From Candidatus Tepidiaquacellales bacterium UBA2330 (GTDB taxonomy: Bacteria > Bacteroidota > Ignavibacteria > Tepidaquicellales > Tepidaquicellaceae): a stretch of DNA of 64,000 bases. Position numbers and translations under genes: made by a program. The stretch is taken from contig DDUU01000051.1 of NCBI GenBank assembly GCA_002344965.1, positions 62,001-126,000 of the forward strand, given 5' to 3'. The notes beneath the pieces are model-generated. The model had not been told where the DNA came from, did no database searches, and was given only the letters and a program-made list of their open reading frames with translations. Shown one piece after another: positions 16,339 to 25,209 of the stretch (the stretch's first letter is position 1; each line of letters starts with the position of its first letter).

Positions 16339-16949
16339 TGCTTTATTTTTATAAGTTTGAAATCATTTCCTTTTAAAACTATTATCAGCTCAATATTAAA
16401 ATACTTCGCTGATTCCTCCAGTGTTTTGTCAAATGCAGCTTCTGTTACCAAAATTTTTTTCACAGATGTTTCAGAAATACCGGTAACTGATTTTAAATTT
16501 TGATTAAGTCTTTTCAAAAGACCGGTGAACTGCATTCTTCGTTTCAAAGTATACTGCCTTCCCGAAATCTCAGAATCTAGCTTTACAAAATTATATATTT
16601 CATAAGCTGCCTCCTCGTAAGGATGCGCTCTTAACATTGATTCAATAATTCCGGTCAATAAATCCGGGCTGCATTCAGACTCAAGCCGGATCTCGTTCTC
16701 AAAACTTATACTGCCTTTTTTCCCAGAATAAGGTCTGGCGTTTTTATTTGGTCTGTAAGTACCGGTTCCGTTAATTCTGAATGAACAGTTGTCGTAATTT
16801 CCAATTATACCTGCTCCGGCATCTGACATTTCTCTGAAAACTTTTTCCAAATGAGAAACCGGAACATAAACAACAAGTTTTTTTCTGTTTTTTATCAGAT
16901 AAAAATTTTCTTCCGATAAAATCTCAGAGTCAGCAAATATCTTTTTCAT
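16335..16949 (-). CDS. Nif3/YqfO insert-domain protein lacking the metal-binding Nif3 core
   Basis: A 204-aa protein. Residues about 28-130 match the PII/CutA-like insertion domain of YqfO-type Nif3 proteins: LVVYVPVSHLEKVFREM, GAGIIGNYDNCSF, GTGTYRP, and AHPYEEAAYEIYNF. The two flanking Nif3 halves that carry the di-metal site are missing. There is no N-terminal half in the upstream 200 bp, and the C-terminal 70 residues lack the usual HxxxE-type ligands. Full Nif3 is around 370 aa. It may be a shortened paralogue or a COG3323-type stand-alone domain. It is the first gene of the minus-strand unit Nif3-like, zinc ribbon, rnhA, rnpB. Confidence 0.75.
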   Translation of the reverse strand: MKKIFADSEILSEENFYLIKNRKKLVVYVPVSHLEKVFREMSDAGAGIIGNYDNCSFRINGTGTYRPNKNARPYSGKKGSISFENEIRLESECSPDLLTGIIESMLRAHPYEEAAYEIYNFVKLDSEISGRQYTLKRRMQFTGLLKRLNQNLKSVTGISETSVKKILVTEAAFDKTLEESAKYFNIELIIVLKGNDFKLIKIKQ

Positions 16950-16977
16950 TTATCTGAAACAATTTATTACGCATAAA

Positions 16978-17009
16978 AAAAAGTGTATCTTTAATCGGAT
17001 ACACTTTTT
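16978..17009 (-). terminator. Rho-independent terminator downstream of metF
   Basis: Perfect 12-bp arms AAAAAGTGTATC (16978-16989) and GATACACTTTTT (16998-17009) surround an 8-nt loop. On the minus strand the stem is followed by a U-run from the A-tract at 16974-16982. It lies about 150 bp after the metF stop and just before the Nif3-like gene, separating the two units. Confidence 0.8.
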
Positions 17010-17156
17010 AAGCTTTTCGTTCCGGAATCAGGCTTATAATTTCTCTTTTGCCTGAATTCTGTATTACAATAAATATGATAAAACAAATCTTTGCTTAATT
17101 TCATTTAATTAAAATAGACACGTCATTTTATAAAAACAAGTTACTAAAAAAATTGA

Positions 17157-18107
17157 TCAGATATTCAGTTTCTTCATCAATTTTTCAATCGGTTTAGAGC
17201 TTTGCATAATATAAAAGTGAAGTGAAGGAGCGCCTTTGTTGAGAAGCTCTTCTGACTGCTTAAACGCCCACTCAACCCCTATATCAATTACGTGTTCGGG
17301 TTTAGCTTCCTGAATTTCATTCGAAAGTTCATCCGGTATTTCAACGAAAAAATTTTTTGGAATCGAATTCAGATGATTCTTTGTAGTAAGTATTTTCAAT
17401 CCCGGAATTATTGGAACGTTAATACCTGCGGCTCTGCACTTATCCACATAATCTAAATAGTATTTATTCCGGAAAAACATTTGCGTAACGATATAATGCG
17501 CTCCTGTATCAATCTTTTCTTTTGCTATTTTAATATCTGAATTCAGATTTGGAGCTTCAAAATGTTTTTCAGGGTAACCGCTTATGCCGATGCAAAAGTT
17601 TGTAGGCGATGCATCAAGAAGATCTTCTTCAAGATAATGCCCGGCATTCATATTCACAATTTGCTTTACAAGTTCTGTTGAGTAAATATTGCAAGTCCTG
17701 CCTTCGGGGACAGGTTTTTTGAAACTTAACTCATCACCGCGGATTGCCAGAATATTTTCGATTCCAAGGTAATTCAATTCGATCAGAGCGTCTTCAGTCT
17801 CTTCCTTAGTAAATCCGTTGCATAAAATATGCGGAACAGTATCTATATTAAATTTATTTTTTATGGCAACGCTGATACCGATAGTACCGGGTCTTTTTCG
17901 CATTACTTTTTTACTTATGCCTTTCGGAGTTTCTACGTAATAGACCTGAGATGAGTGTGAAGTTACGTCTATAAAAGGCGGTTCATACTTCATCAGTTTT
18001 TCGATGGAATTAAAAAGAACATTAATATCTCCGCCTCTTGGCAGCGGCAGGATCTCGAAACTTATCAAAGGTTTCGTCGCTTTGGTTAAATGATCTACTA
18101 CTTTCAT
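17157..18107 (-). CDS. metF: 5,10-methylenetetrahydrofolate reductase
   Basis: A MetF/MTHFR barrel protein of about 316 aa that would reduce methylene-THF to methyl-THF for methionine synthesis, using FAD. Visible family segments include SFEILPLPRGG near the N terminus, DVTSHSSQ, the folate/flavin region LRGDELSF (IENILAIRGDE), CIGISGYPEKH near residue 180, and TQMFFRNKYYLDY near 205. I choose ATG at 18107 because the preceding twelve codons of the longer frame run through a palindrome and are not conserved. It follows the PD40 gene by about 54 bp on the same strand. Confidence 0.93.
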   Translation of the reverse strand: MKVVDHLTKATKPLISFEILPLPRGGDINVLFNSIEKLMKYEPPFIDVTSHSSQVYYVETPKGISKKVMRKRPGTIGISVAIKNKFNIDTVPHILCNGFTKEETEDALIELNYLGIENILAIRGDELSFKKPVPEGRTCNIYSTELVKQIVNMNAGHYLEEDLLDASPTNFCIGISGYPEKHFEAPNLNSDIKIAKEKIDTGAHYIVTQMFFRNKYYLDYVDKCRAAGINVPIIPGLKILTTKNHLNSIPKNFFVEIPDELSNEIQEAKPEHVIDIGVEWAFKQSEELLNKGAPSLHFYIMQSSKPIEKLMKKLNI

Positions 18108-18114
18108 AATCCGA

Positions 18115-18134
18115 AAAACGGATAAATCCGTTTT
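18115..18134. repeat. Short palindrome upstream of metF
   Basis: Nine-base arms AAAACGGAT and ATCCGTTTT surround a 2-nt spacer. It sits in the spacer between the PD40 gene and metF, 8 bp before the metF ATG, where it could hide the start region or act as a weak terminator. Its core ACGGAT/ATCCGT resembles the palindrome inside moeA. Confidence 0.6.
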
Positions 18135-18161
18135 CCAATACAACCTTTCGTTAAATTATCT

Positions 18162-19148
18162 TTATTTTATATATGACGGATGAAGATTAAATCCGCCTTC
18201 AGCTATTATCTCCGAATTTCCCGTGTCTAAATTAATTATGCCAATACTTATCCTGCTGTCCGTGCCGGCGTCATATATTATCCTGTCATTATCCATCCAT
18301 TGAAATGTACCAACGTTTCCGCCGCGGACATTCAGATTTCTGCGGTTGTTTCCTTCTGTATCCATCACATACAATTCCACATCGTTATTATTTATAACTA
18401 CAAATGCTATTTCTTTTCCGTCAGGTGAAAATCTCGGAACGTTTGAACTCGGTAGTCCTTTCGTAAGCGGTGTCTCAACACCGTCTTTATATATTCTAAC
18501 TGTGCCGCTCAGATTATTATCAAAGCTCGCATATACAAGCTGCTTACCGTCAGGTGAAAAATCCGGTTCGAGATTTGCATCATTATTCATACTGATCTTT
18601 GATATATAATCATTGGATTCGTCATTCAGATCAGCAATCATTATAGATTTGCTGCCGTCGTAAAATGAAGAGAATGCAATTCTGCTTGCGTCAGGTGAAA
18701 GCACCTGCATATTTGAATATGATCCGTCGGTAATTAACTGAGGCTGCGCTCCGAACTGAGCAGTGTCAATTACAAAGACAGATAAAATGTCTTCATATTC
18801 GGAATTAAACATTATTTCCGAACCGTCAGGCATAAATGTCGGATACATTCCGTTCCATACCATAAAAGTATAATCCAGATTCGGGTTATCTACATCTCTT
18901 ATCAGATAAACAAATCCCTTGTCGGTATAAAAAGTGATCTGTTTACCGTCTGGTGAAAATTTCGGTCTCATACAGTTCTCTTCAATATTTGTCAGCTGCT
19001 TCTTATCCGAACCGTCTTCATTCATAATAAAAACCTGCAGAAATTCCGAAGTACCCTGATTAGAACAGTAAGCTATTTTTTTATTCTGAGAGAATGCTGT
19101 AGAAAAAGTTATCAAAAACAGTATTACAATTAATTTAATATTATGCAT
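18162..19148 (-). CDS. Secreted TolB-like PD40 beta-propeller protein
   Basis: A 328-aa protein with a signal peptide (hydrophobic residues 4-18, cleavage probably after STAFSQ, residue 21). The mature part is a chain of PD40/WD40-like blades, each with FSPDGKQI, FMPDGSEI, LSPDASRI or FSPDGKEI cores followed by a short strand, about six in all, so it should fold as a six-bladed propeller in the periplasm or outside. Unlike TolB it has no N-terminal alpha/beta domain. No enzyme motif is seen. The 46-bp dispersed element lies 109 bp upstream in the same orientation. metF follows on the same strand. Confidence 0.8.
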   Translation of the reverse strand: MHNIKLIVILFLITFSTAFSQNKKIAYCSNQGTSEFLQVFIMNEDGSDKKQLTNIEENCMRPKFSPDGKQITFYTDKGFVYLIRDVDNPNLDYTFMVWNGMYPTFMPDGSEIMFNSEYEDILSVFVIDTAQFGAQPQLITDGSYSNMQVLSPDASRIAFSSFYDGSKSIMIADLNDESNDYISKISMNNDANLEPDFSPDGKQLVYASFDNNLSGTVRIYKDGVETPLTKGLPSSNVPRFSPDGKEIAFVVINNNDVELYVMDTEGNNRRNLNVRGGNVGTFQWMDNDRIIYDAGTDSRISIGIINLDTGNSEIIAEGGFNLHPSYIK

Positions 19149-19468
19149 TGATTAAAAAAAATTTGAAATGACCGGTAAAAATAATAATCGTAATCTTCTT
19201 ATTAAAGAGATTAAATTTGTCTTTTATGATTTACTGTCAAATCCATACGAAACAATTAGCGTTTAAATTAAAGTTATGCTTACTTTAACATACTTTTTTT
19301 GAGAGTTCAATCAAAATTACCAAAAAAAATCTCACATATAATTTTATATTATGAAATGCTTTTGACAACACCTGTTCATTAAATTAAAAATCTGATTTTA
19401 AGTGTGGAAATAATTCATCATATTAGCTATGTTTAAAAAACTAAAATTCAATTTACTTTTTATATAAA
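19149..19468. other. Divergent 320-bp intergenic region
   Basis: Separates the minus-strand PD40 gene from the plus-strand M13 peptidase. It is AT-rich and holds copy B of the dispersed 46-bp element. I see no ORF or RNA gene in it. Promoters for both genes should be here but cannot be assigned confidently. Confidence 0.7.
19258..19303 (-). repeat. Copy B of the 46-bp dispersed element upstream of the PD40 gene
   Basis: On the minus strand it is identical to 4818-4863 except for one base, which falls in the 7-nt loop of the dyad at 19268-19288 (arms TTAAAGT/ACTTTAA). Weaker similarity extends to about 19235 and 19335. It ends 109 bp before the PD40 start codon, nearly the same spacing as copy A to guaD. 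Confidence 0.85.
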
Positions 19469-21532
19469 ATGAAACAAAACTTTATTTCTTTCATATCAGC
19501 TGTTTCCGTTATATTAATTTTTAATACCGTAATTATCGGTCAGTCATCATCTTCAGATGATCTTAAGTCCGGAATAAATCCTGAAAACTATGACCATTCC
19601 ATCGATCCTAATTCCGACTTCTATGATTTTGCATGTAATAAATGGTTCGGAAAAAATCCTATCCCCCCGCAAAACAGCAGATGGGGCACATGGGATGTAT
19701 TAATCGAGCAAAACAATGAAGTCCTGAAAAAAATACTTGAAGACGCTTCAAAAAATACTTCCGCTGCTCCCGGCAGCATTGAGCAAAAACTGGGAGACCT
19801 GTATTTTACTGCAATGGATTCAGTTAACATTGAGAAAGCCGGCATGGAACCGTTAAAGAAATATTTTGAAATGATAGACGGCATCAGTACTCAGGAAGAG
19901 TTTCAAAAAGTATTTGCGTATTTAAAATCTGCCGGTTCCGGCGGTCTCTTTTCCGTATGGGCAGGTCAGGATGATAAGAACAGCCGTAACGTAATTCTTC
20001 AGTTTTATCAGGGCGGTCTCGGTCTTTCAGGAAAAGAATATTATACAAAAAATGACGAGAACTCTGTGAAAGTCCGGGAGAAATATCTGGAGTTCATGAG
20101 AAAGATCTTCACTCTGCTTGGTAATGACAATATTACAGCAGGTGATATTTCCCGGAGAATAATGGATATTGAACAAAGATTGGCTGACGCTTCAATGACA
20201 AGGCTTGAATCGAGACAGGCGGAAGCGACATATCATCCGATGAGTTTTCAGGAAGTCAAAGATCTGATGCCGGATTATAACTTTGAAATTCTGTTTAATG
20301 AAATCGGAGTTTCAGACGCCGGCAAATTAGATAAAGGAATTAACATCGGACAGCCGGAGTTTTTTAAAGAGCTGAACAGGATGCTTACTGATGTTAAACT
20401 CGAAGACTGGAAAAATTATCTGAAGTGGAATCTAATCAGAAACAACGCTGATAAATTAAGTTCTGATTTTGAAGAGGCTTCCTTTGAATTTTACGGAAAG
20501 ACTTTAAGGGGAAGCTTAGAGCAGAGACCAAGATGGAAAAAAAGTCTGAGCTTTGTTGAGTCAGCAATGGGTGAACCTCTGGGACAATTGTTTGTGGAAT
20601 TAAAATTCAAACCGGAGACAAAAACCAAAGCGCTTCAGATGGTAAACAATATAAAGGAATCATTTAAAGACAGGATTATTCAGAATGACTGGATGAGCGA
20701 AGCGACCAAAAAGGAAGCTCTGAAAAAATTAAGCACATTCAATGTAAAGATCGGATATACTGACGAATGGAAAGATTATTCAGGACTTGAGATAAACAGA
20801 AATTCTTTCTTTGATAATATGATCAGAGCATCTAAATTCAGAATGAAGCAAAACATGAATAAGATCGGAAAGCCTGTAAATAAAAATGACTGGTTCATGT
20901 ATCCTCAGACTGTAAATGCATATTACAGTTCTTCAAATAATGAAATAGTTTTTCCCGCCGGAATACTTCAGCCGCCTTTTTATGATCCGTCAGCTGATGA
21001 CGCTGTAAACTACGGTGGTATCGGGGCAGTCATTGGTCACGAGATCTCTCACGGGTTTGATGATCAGGGAAGGAAATATGATTCTGAAGGAAATATGAAA
21101 GACTGGTGGACTGAAGAAGATGCAGCTAATTTTAAAGTCAGGGCAGATATGCTCGCAAAACAGTACAGCGGATATAATGCAGTGGATTCATATTATGTGG
21201 ACGGCAATCTGACTCTCGGAGAAAATATCGCTGATCTCGGCGGGTTAATTACCGCTTATCACGCTTATATGAAAACAATAGATTATAATAATGATTTAAT
21301 ACTTGACGGATTTACGCCTTCACAAAGATTTTTTCTGGGATTTGCTCAGATGTGGATGATTAATTACAGACCGGAACTTATGAAAACGCTCGTAAAAACT
21401 GATTCGCATTCACCGCCAAAATTCAGAGTAAACGGTACTATAAAAAATGTTGAAGAATTTATAAATGCTTTCGGCGGAAAAGAAGGGGATCCAATGATTA
21501 ATCCTAAGGATAAAAGAATAGTGATCTGGTAA
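19469..21532 (+). CDS. M13-family (neprilysin-like) zinc endopeptidase, exported
   Basis: A 687-aa protein of normal M13 length with a signal peptide of about 25 residues (ending near IIGQ). The zinc site is HEISH at 524-528 with the third ligand in ENIADLGG, glutamate about 585. NAYYSSSNNEIVFPAGILQPPF, the substrate-binding element of the family, precedes it, and the N-terminal DFYDFACNKW is also typical. It would cleave oligopeptides in the periplasm or outside the cell. Transcribed alone; a strong terminator follows at 21618. Confidence 0.93.
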   Translation: MKQNFISFISAVSVILIFNTVIIGQSSSSDDLKSGINPENYDHSIDPNSDFYDFACNKWFGKNPIPPQNSRWGTWDVLIEQNNEVLKKILEDASKNTSAAPGSIEQKLGDLYFTAMDSVNIEKAGMEPLKKYFEMIDGISTQEEFQKVFAYLKSAGSGGLFSVWAGQDDKNSRNVILQFYQGGLGLSGKEYYTKNDENSVKVREKYLEFMRKIFTLLGNDNITAGDISRRIMDIEQRLADASMTRLESRQAEATYHPMSFQEVKDLMPDYNFEILFNEIGVSDAGKLDKGINIGQPEFFKELNRMLTDVKLEDWKNYLKWNLIRNNADKLSSDFEEASFEFYGKTLRGSLEQRPRWKKSLSFVESAMGEPLGQLFVELKFKPETKTKALQMVNNIKESFKDRIIQNDWMSEATKKEALKKLSTFNVKIGYTDEWKDYSGLEINRNSFFDNMIRASKFRMKQNMNKIGKPVNKNDWFMYPQTVNAYYSSSNNEIVFPAGILQPPFYDPSADDAVNYGGIGAVIGHEISHGFDDQGRKYDSEGNMKDWWTEEDAANFKVRADMLAKQYSGYNAVDSYYVDGNLTLGENIADLGGLITAYHAYMKTIDYNNDLILDGFTPSQRFFLGFAQMWMINYRPELMKTLVKTDSHSPPKFRVNGTIKNVEEFINAFGGKEGDPMINPKDKRIVIW

Positions 21533-21617
21533 TTTCAATTGCAACAAAAAAAACAAGATTGTAAACATTTTTTACCGGATAATTTCATCCAAGGCTTAAA
21601 TCCGTTTACAAATAAAT

Positions 21618-21653
21618 AATCCGGAAAGTAAGAACTTTCCGGATTCTTTTTTT
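21618..21653 (+). terminator. Rho-independent terminator after the M13 peptidase gene
   Basis: Perfect 12-bp arms AATCCGGAAAGT (21618-21629) and ACTTTCCGGATT (21634-21645) around a 4-nt loop, followed by C and eight T residues. The convergent queA gene ends 50 bp further on. Confidence 0.9.
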
Positions 21654-21703
21654 AAAAAGGTATCAAAGTAAAATCAGATGCTTTTAAACTTATCTGATGT
21701 AAT

Positions 21704-22741
21704 TTATATGATCATCATTGCATCACCATAACTGTAAAACCTGTATTTCTCTTTAATTGCTTTTTTATAAGCTTTCATAATAATATCTCTGTCAGCCACG
21801 GAGCAGGTCAGCATTAGTAACGTACTCTGCGGTAAATGAAAATTAGTTACAAATTTATCTATCACTCTTACAGTCTGCGGCGGATGTATGAATTTATCCG
21901 TCCAGCCTTTACCGTATCTTACGTGTTTGCTTGTAATCACATTGCTCTCAAGAACTCTTGCAACAGATGTTCCGACTGCAATGACTTTCTTTCCCTTTTT
22001 CTGTATCGCCGCATTTATAATATCCGCTGACTCTTTTGTCAGCTCGTAATATTCCGAATCCATTCTGTGCTTTGACAGATCTTCCACTTCTACTAATCTG
22101 AAAGTACCGAGTCCGATGTGAAGAGTAATATAAGCGATCTTTACTCCCTTGGCTTCAATTTTTTTCAAAAGGTCTTTTGTAAAATGCAGGCCTGCTGTCG
22201 GTGCTGCGACTGAACCTGTATTCTTCGCATACACTGTCTGATAATCATCCTTATCTTTTTCAGTGGATTCTCTTTTAATATAAGGAGGAAGCGGCGTCCT
22301 GCCGAGCTTCTCTATGTATTTGGAAAAATCTCCGGGATAATTAAATCTTACAATACGTCCTCTTGAAGTTGTATTGTCTATCACTTCACAGTAAAGATTT
22401 TTTGTAAAAAATATTCTGTTTCCGATCCTGACTTTTCTCGCCGGATCCACCACCACATCCCAGATGTTTTCGTCCTGAGATAATTGTCTCAGAAGAAACA
22501 CTTCAATCTTAGCTCTTGTCTTTTCCTTTGTGCCGTATAGTCTTGCGTTAAAAACCTTTGAGTCGTTAAGGACAAGCACATCGCCCTCATTCATATAATC
22601 TATTATATCCTTGAATTTTTTAGTTTCAAGCTCCCCTGTTTCTTTGTTGACTATCATTAGTTTACAGGTATCCCGGGGAGATTTCGGATTTTTTGCAATA
22701 AGATTTTTAGGTATTGAGTATTTAAATTGTGAGAGTTTCAT
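21704..22741 (-). CDS. queA: tRNA preQ1(34) S-adenosylmethionine ribosyltransferase-isomerase
   Basis: A 345-aa QueA of normal length. It transfers and isomerises the ribosyl part of S-adenosylmethionine onto preQ1-modified tRNA to give epoxyqueuosine. Family segments are the N-terminal DFxYxIPxxLIA-like pattern (FKYSIPKNLIAKNP), DVLVLNDSKVFNARLYG near residue 55, the GSVAAPTAGLHFT block near 170, and the C-terminal NFHLPQSTLLML. It lies 23 bp downstream of enolase on the same strand, so the two are probably cotranscribed. No preQ1 riboswitch was seen upstream. Confidence 0.95.
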   Translation of the reverse strand: MKLSQFKYSIPKNLIAKNPKSPRDTCKLMIVNKETGELETKKFKDIIDYMNEGDVLVLNDSKVFNARLYGTKEKTRAKIEVFLLRQLSQDENIWDVVVDPARKVRIGNRIFFTKNLYCEVIDNTTSRGRIVRFNYPGDFSKYIEKLGRTPLPPYIKRESTEKDKDDYQTVYAKNTGSVAAPTAGLHFTKDLLKKIEAKGVKIAYITLHIGLGTFRLVEVEDLSKHRMDSEYYELTKESADIINAAIQKKGKKVIAVGTSVARVLESNVITSKHVRYGKGWTDKFIHPPQTVRVIDKFVTNFHLPQSTLLMLTCSVADRDIIMKAYKKAIKEKYRFYSYGDAMMII

Positions 22742-22764
22742 TTATATATATTGTTCTGAATTAA

Positions 22765-24054
22765 TTATTTTTTAATGTTGTAAAAGACATTTACTCCGGG
22801 ATAAACCGCTGAAGATCCCAGCTCTTCTTCTATCCTGAGCAGTCTGTTATATTTTGCAACCCTGTCTGTCCTTGAGAGAGAACCGGTTTTTATCTGTCCC
22901 GCGTTGGTCGCAACCGCCAGATCAGCAATAGTTGTATCTTCCGTCTCTCCGCTTCTGTGGCTGATGACTGAAGTATAACTGTGTGTCTTTGCAAGCTCAA
23001 TAGCATTAAGAGTTTCTGTTAGCGTACCGATCTGATTTACTTTTATGAGAATCGAATTTGCGATATCTTTATCAATCCCTTTTTGAAAAATTTCTGTATT
23101 TGTAACAAAAAGATCATCACCGACGAGCTGAACTTTATCACCGAGAGTTTCCGTAAGGATCTTCCATCCGTTCCAGTCATTTTCCGCCATGCCGTCTTCA
23201 ATGCTGATAATAGGATAATCCTTTACAAATTTTTCATAAAGCTTTACCATTTGTTCAGGAGTTTTATCGGGGATATGCGATTTATAAAAATTATACTTTC
23301 CGTTTTTCCACATTTCACTGGAAGCAACATCAAGTCCCAGATAAATATCTTTACCCGCTTTATAACCGGCGTTGTTTATGGCTTCTAGTATTACTTCGAT
23401 CGCTTCTTCGTTGGATTTTAAATTCGGAGCAAATCCGCCTTCATCACCGACATTAGTATTGTAATTTTTTTTATGCAAGACATTTCTGAGAGAATGAAAA
23501 ACCTCCGCTCCGTATCTCAGAGCTTCCGAAAAACTTTTTGCCCCTGCGGGAATTATCATAAACTCCTGAAAGTCAACAGTATTGTCAGCATGTCTGCCGC
23601 CATTAATTATATTCATCATCGGAACAGGAAGCGATCTGGCGTTTACGCCTCCGATATATTTATACAAAGGTATTTTAAGATAATTTGCAGATGCATGCGC
23701 TGCAGCCATTGAAACACCGAGTAAAGCGTTCGCGCCGAGTTTTGATTTATTGCCTGTACCGTCTAGTTTTATTAGAATACTGTCTAATAAAGTCTGGTCC
23801 AGAGAATTTAAACCTGTTATTTTTTTTGCAATAGTATTATTTACATTGCTTACAGCTTTTTGAACGCCTTTTCCGTTGTATCTTTTTTTATCTCCGTCCC
23901 GGAGCTCAACGGCTTCTCTTTCGCCTGTTGATGCGCCGGAAGGCACTGCAGCTCTGCCGGTTGTACCGTCTTCAAGTATTATTTCCGCTTCTAAAGTTGG
24001 GTTACCTCTTGAATCTAAAATTTCTCTTGCGTGGACTTTTTGAATTAAGGGCAT
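22765..24054 (-). CDS. eno: Enolase
   Basis: A 429-aa enolase that interconverts 2-phosphoglycerate and phosphoenolpyruvate in glycolysis. The N-terminal AREILDSRGNPT, the SGASTGEREAVELRDGD loop, the metal-binding DVASSE and SIEDGMAENDW, GDDLFVTN, and the active-site ISHRSGETEDTTIADLAVA are all intact. Length is standard. It is the first gene of a two-gene unit with queA; the 231-bp divergent spacer to the PIG-L gene holds its promoter. PEP from this enzyme is also the substrate of the NeuB-type synthase in this window. Confidence 0.97.
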   Translation of the reverse strand: MPLIQKVHAREILDSRGNPTLEAEIILEDGTTGRAAVPSGASTGEREAVELRDGDKKRYNGKGVQKAVSNVNNTIAKKITGLNSLDQTLLDSILIKLDGTGNKSKLGANALLGVSMAAAHASANYLKIPLYKYIGGVNARSLPVPMMNIINGGRHADNTVDFQEFMIIPAGAKSFSEALRYGAEVFHSLRNVLHKKNYNTNVGDEGGFAPNLKSNEEAIEVILEAINNAGYKAGKDIYLGLDVASSEMWKNGKYNFYKSHIPDKTPEQMVKLYEKFVKDYPIISIEDGMAENDWNGWKILTETLGDKVQLVGDDLFVTNTEIFQKGIDKDIANSILIKVNQIGTLTETLNAIELAKTHSYTSVISHRSGETEDTTIADLAVATNAGQIKTGSLSRTDRVAKYNRLLRIEEELGSSAVYPGVNVFYNIKK

Positions 24055-24285
24055 GTATTGATAAGTATTGATAAGTGGTTTTTTAAAAAGTTTGTAAAAA
24101 TAATCTATATATGCGGCGAAAGCAATTCAATTTTAAAAAGCAATTTAATCTTTGTATCATTCTGTAACGGAATAAGTTGATTACTTGGTTAGCAGCAGTT
24201 ATTTTCAGAATCTGTTCAGCTGTTCTATCTAAATTAAAACTTGAATATTAATATCTCTATTAATATGTTATTAAAAATCTGAAAA

Positions 24286-25206
24286 ATGAATTTCGTTTTA
24301 AAACTGTTTATTTTTTTTCTTCCGGTTCTTCTGCTTATTCAACCAAGTGAATCTTCGTCTCAGAGCCGCCCGAAAGTTCTTATGGTCACTGCGCATCCCG
24401 ATGATGACGCTGTTTTCGCCGGGACAAATTACAAAATTGTTAATGACCTTAAAGGTATAGTGGATCTTGCTCTGATTACAAACGGAGAAGGCGGTTATAA
24501 ATATTCTACTCTTGCGGAAAATATTTACGGACTTGAACTCACGAATGAAGACACCGGCAGAAAATATCTGCCCCAGATAAGAAAAAACGAACTTGAAGCC
24601 GGAGGAAAAATAATCGGGATAAGAAATTATTTTTACTTTGATCAGAAAGATCACAGATATGTCACTTCTGAATTCATTTCTGAAATTCTCGACAGTAATA
24701 TATGGGACCTTGATTATATCAGATCAAAACTTAAGGACATTATAACAAAAGAAAATTATGACTTTGTTTTTATAATGACACCGAGCAAAGGAACGCATGC
24801 GCATCACAGCGCTTCCGCAATTCTTACGCTTGAAGCGATTCAGTCGATTGAAGAAAATGAAAGACCTGTTGTACTTGCAGGTTCAAGCTCTTCGAAAAAT
24901 GACACTGTGAATTTTATTTACAGAGGTCTGAAAGATTTCCCGTTAACAAATGTCAGCGATACAATTCCGTTTCAATTTGACAGAACTCAGAAGTTCGGAT
25001 ACCGGGATGTTCTCGACTATAAAATAATTGTCAACTGGCTGATTGCTGAACATAAATCACAGGGAACTATGCAGCTTCTTATGAACCGCGGCGACATTGA
25101 AAATTACTGGTACCTGGACATAAATGATGAAAGCGGAAAAGCAAAAGCAAAAGAATTGTTTGACAGATTAAAAATAAATTACTATCCGAAAAAAGAATAT
25201 AATTAA
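24286..25206 (+). CDS. Exported PIG-L/LmbE-family deacetylase
   Basis: A 306-aa protein with an N-terminal signal (hydrophobic residues 4-18, cleavage near SSSQS, residue 26). The zinc motif AHPDDDAVF at about 36-44 and the later histidine motif THAHHS near 177 are the PIG-L/LmbE metal site. Family members remove N-acetyl groups from sugar conjugates (GlcNAc-PI, mycothiol or bacillithiol precursors, diacetylchitobiose). The signal peptide argues against a cytosolic BshB role. It is followed after 3 bp by a solute-binding lipoprotein and then the rest of an ABC importer, so it may trim an extracellular amino-sugar compound before uptake; that is inference. Confidence 0.88.
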   Translation: MNFVLKLFIFFLPVLLLIQPSESSSQSRPKVLMVTAHPDDDAVFAGTNYKIVNDLKGIVDLALITNGEGGYKYSTLAENIYGLELTNEDTGRKYLPQIRKNELEAGGKIIGIRNYFYFDQKDHRYVTSEFISEILDSNIWDLDYIRSKLKDIITKENYDFVFIMTPSKGTHAHHSASAILTLEAIQSIEENERPVVLAGSSSSKNDTVNFIYRGLKDFPLTNVSDTIPFQFDRTQKFGYRDVLDYKIIVNWLIAEHKSQGTMQLLMNRGDIENYWYLDINDESGKAKAKELFDRLKINYYPKKEYN

Positions 25207-25209
25207 TAT

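Noticed and set aside
18108..18143. Longer metF start at 18143
   Set aside because: The added twelve codons run through a palindrome, come after the upstream gene and are not part of the MetF family. ATG 18107 is better.
22742..24285. Riboswitches upstream of eno/queA, and likewise for metF, nadA and moaA
   Set aside because: I found no preQ1, SAM, NAD or Moco aptamer core in the short leader regions of these genes.
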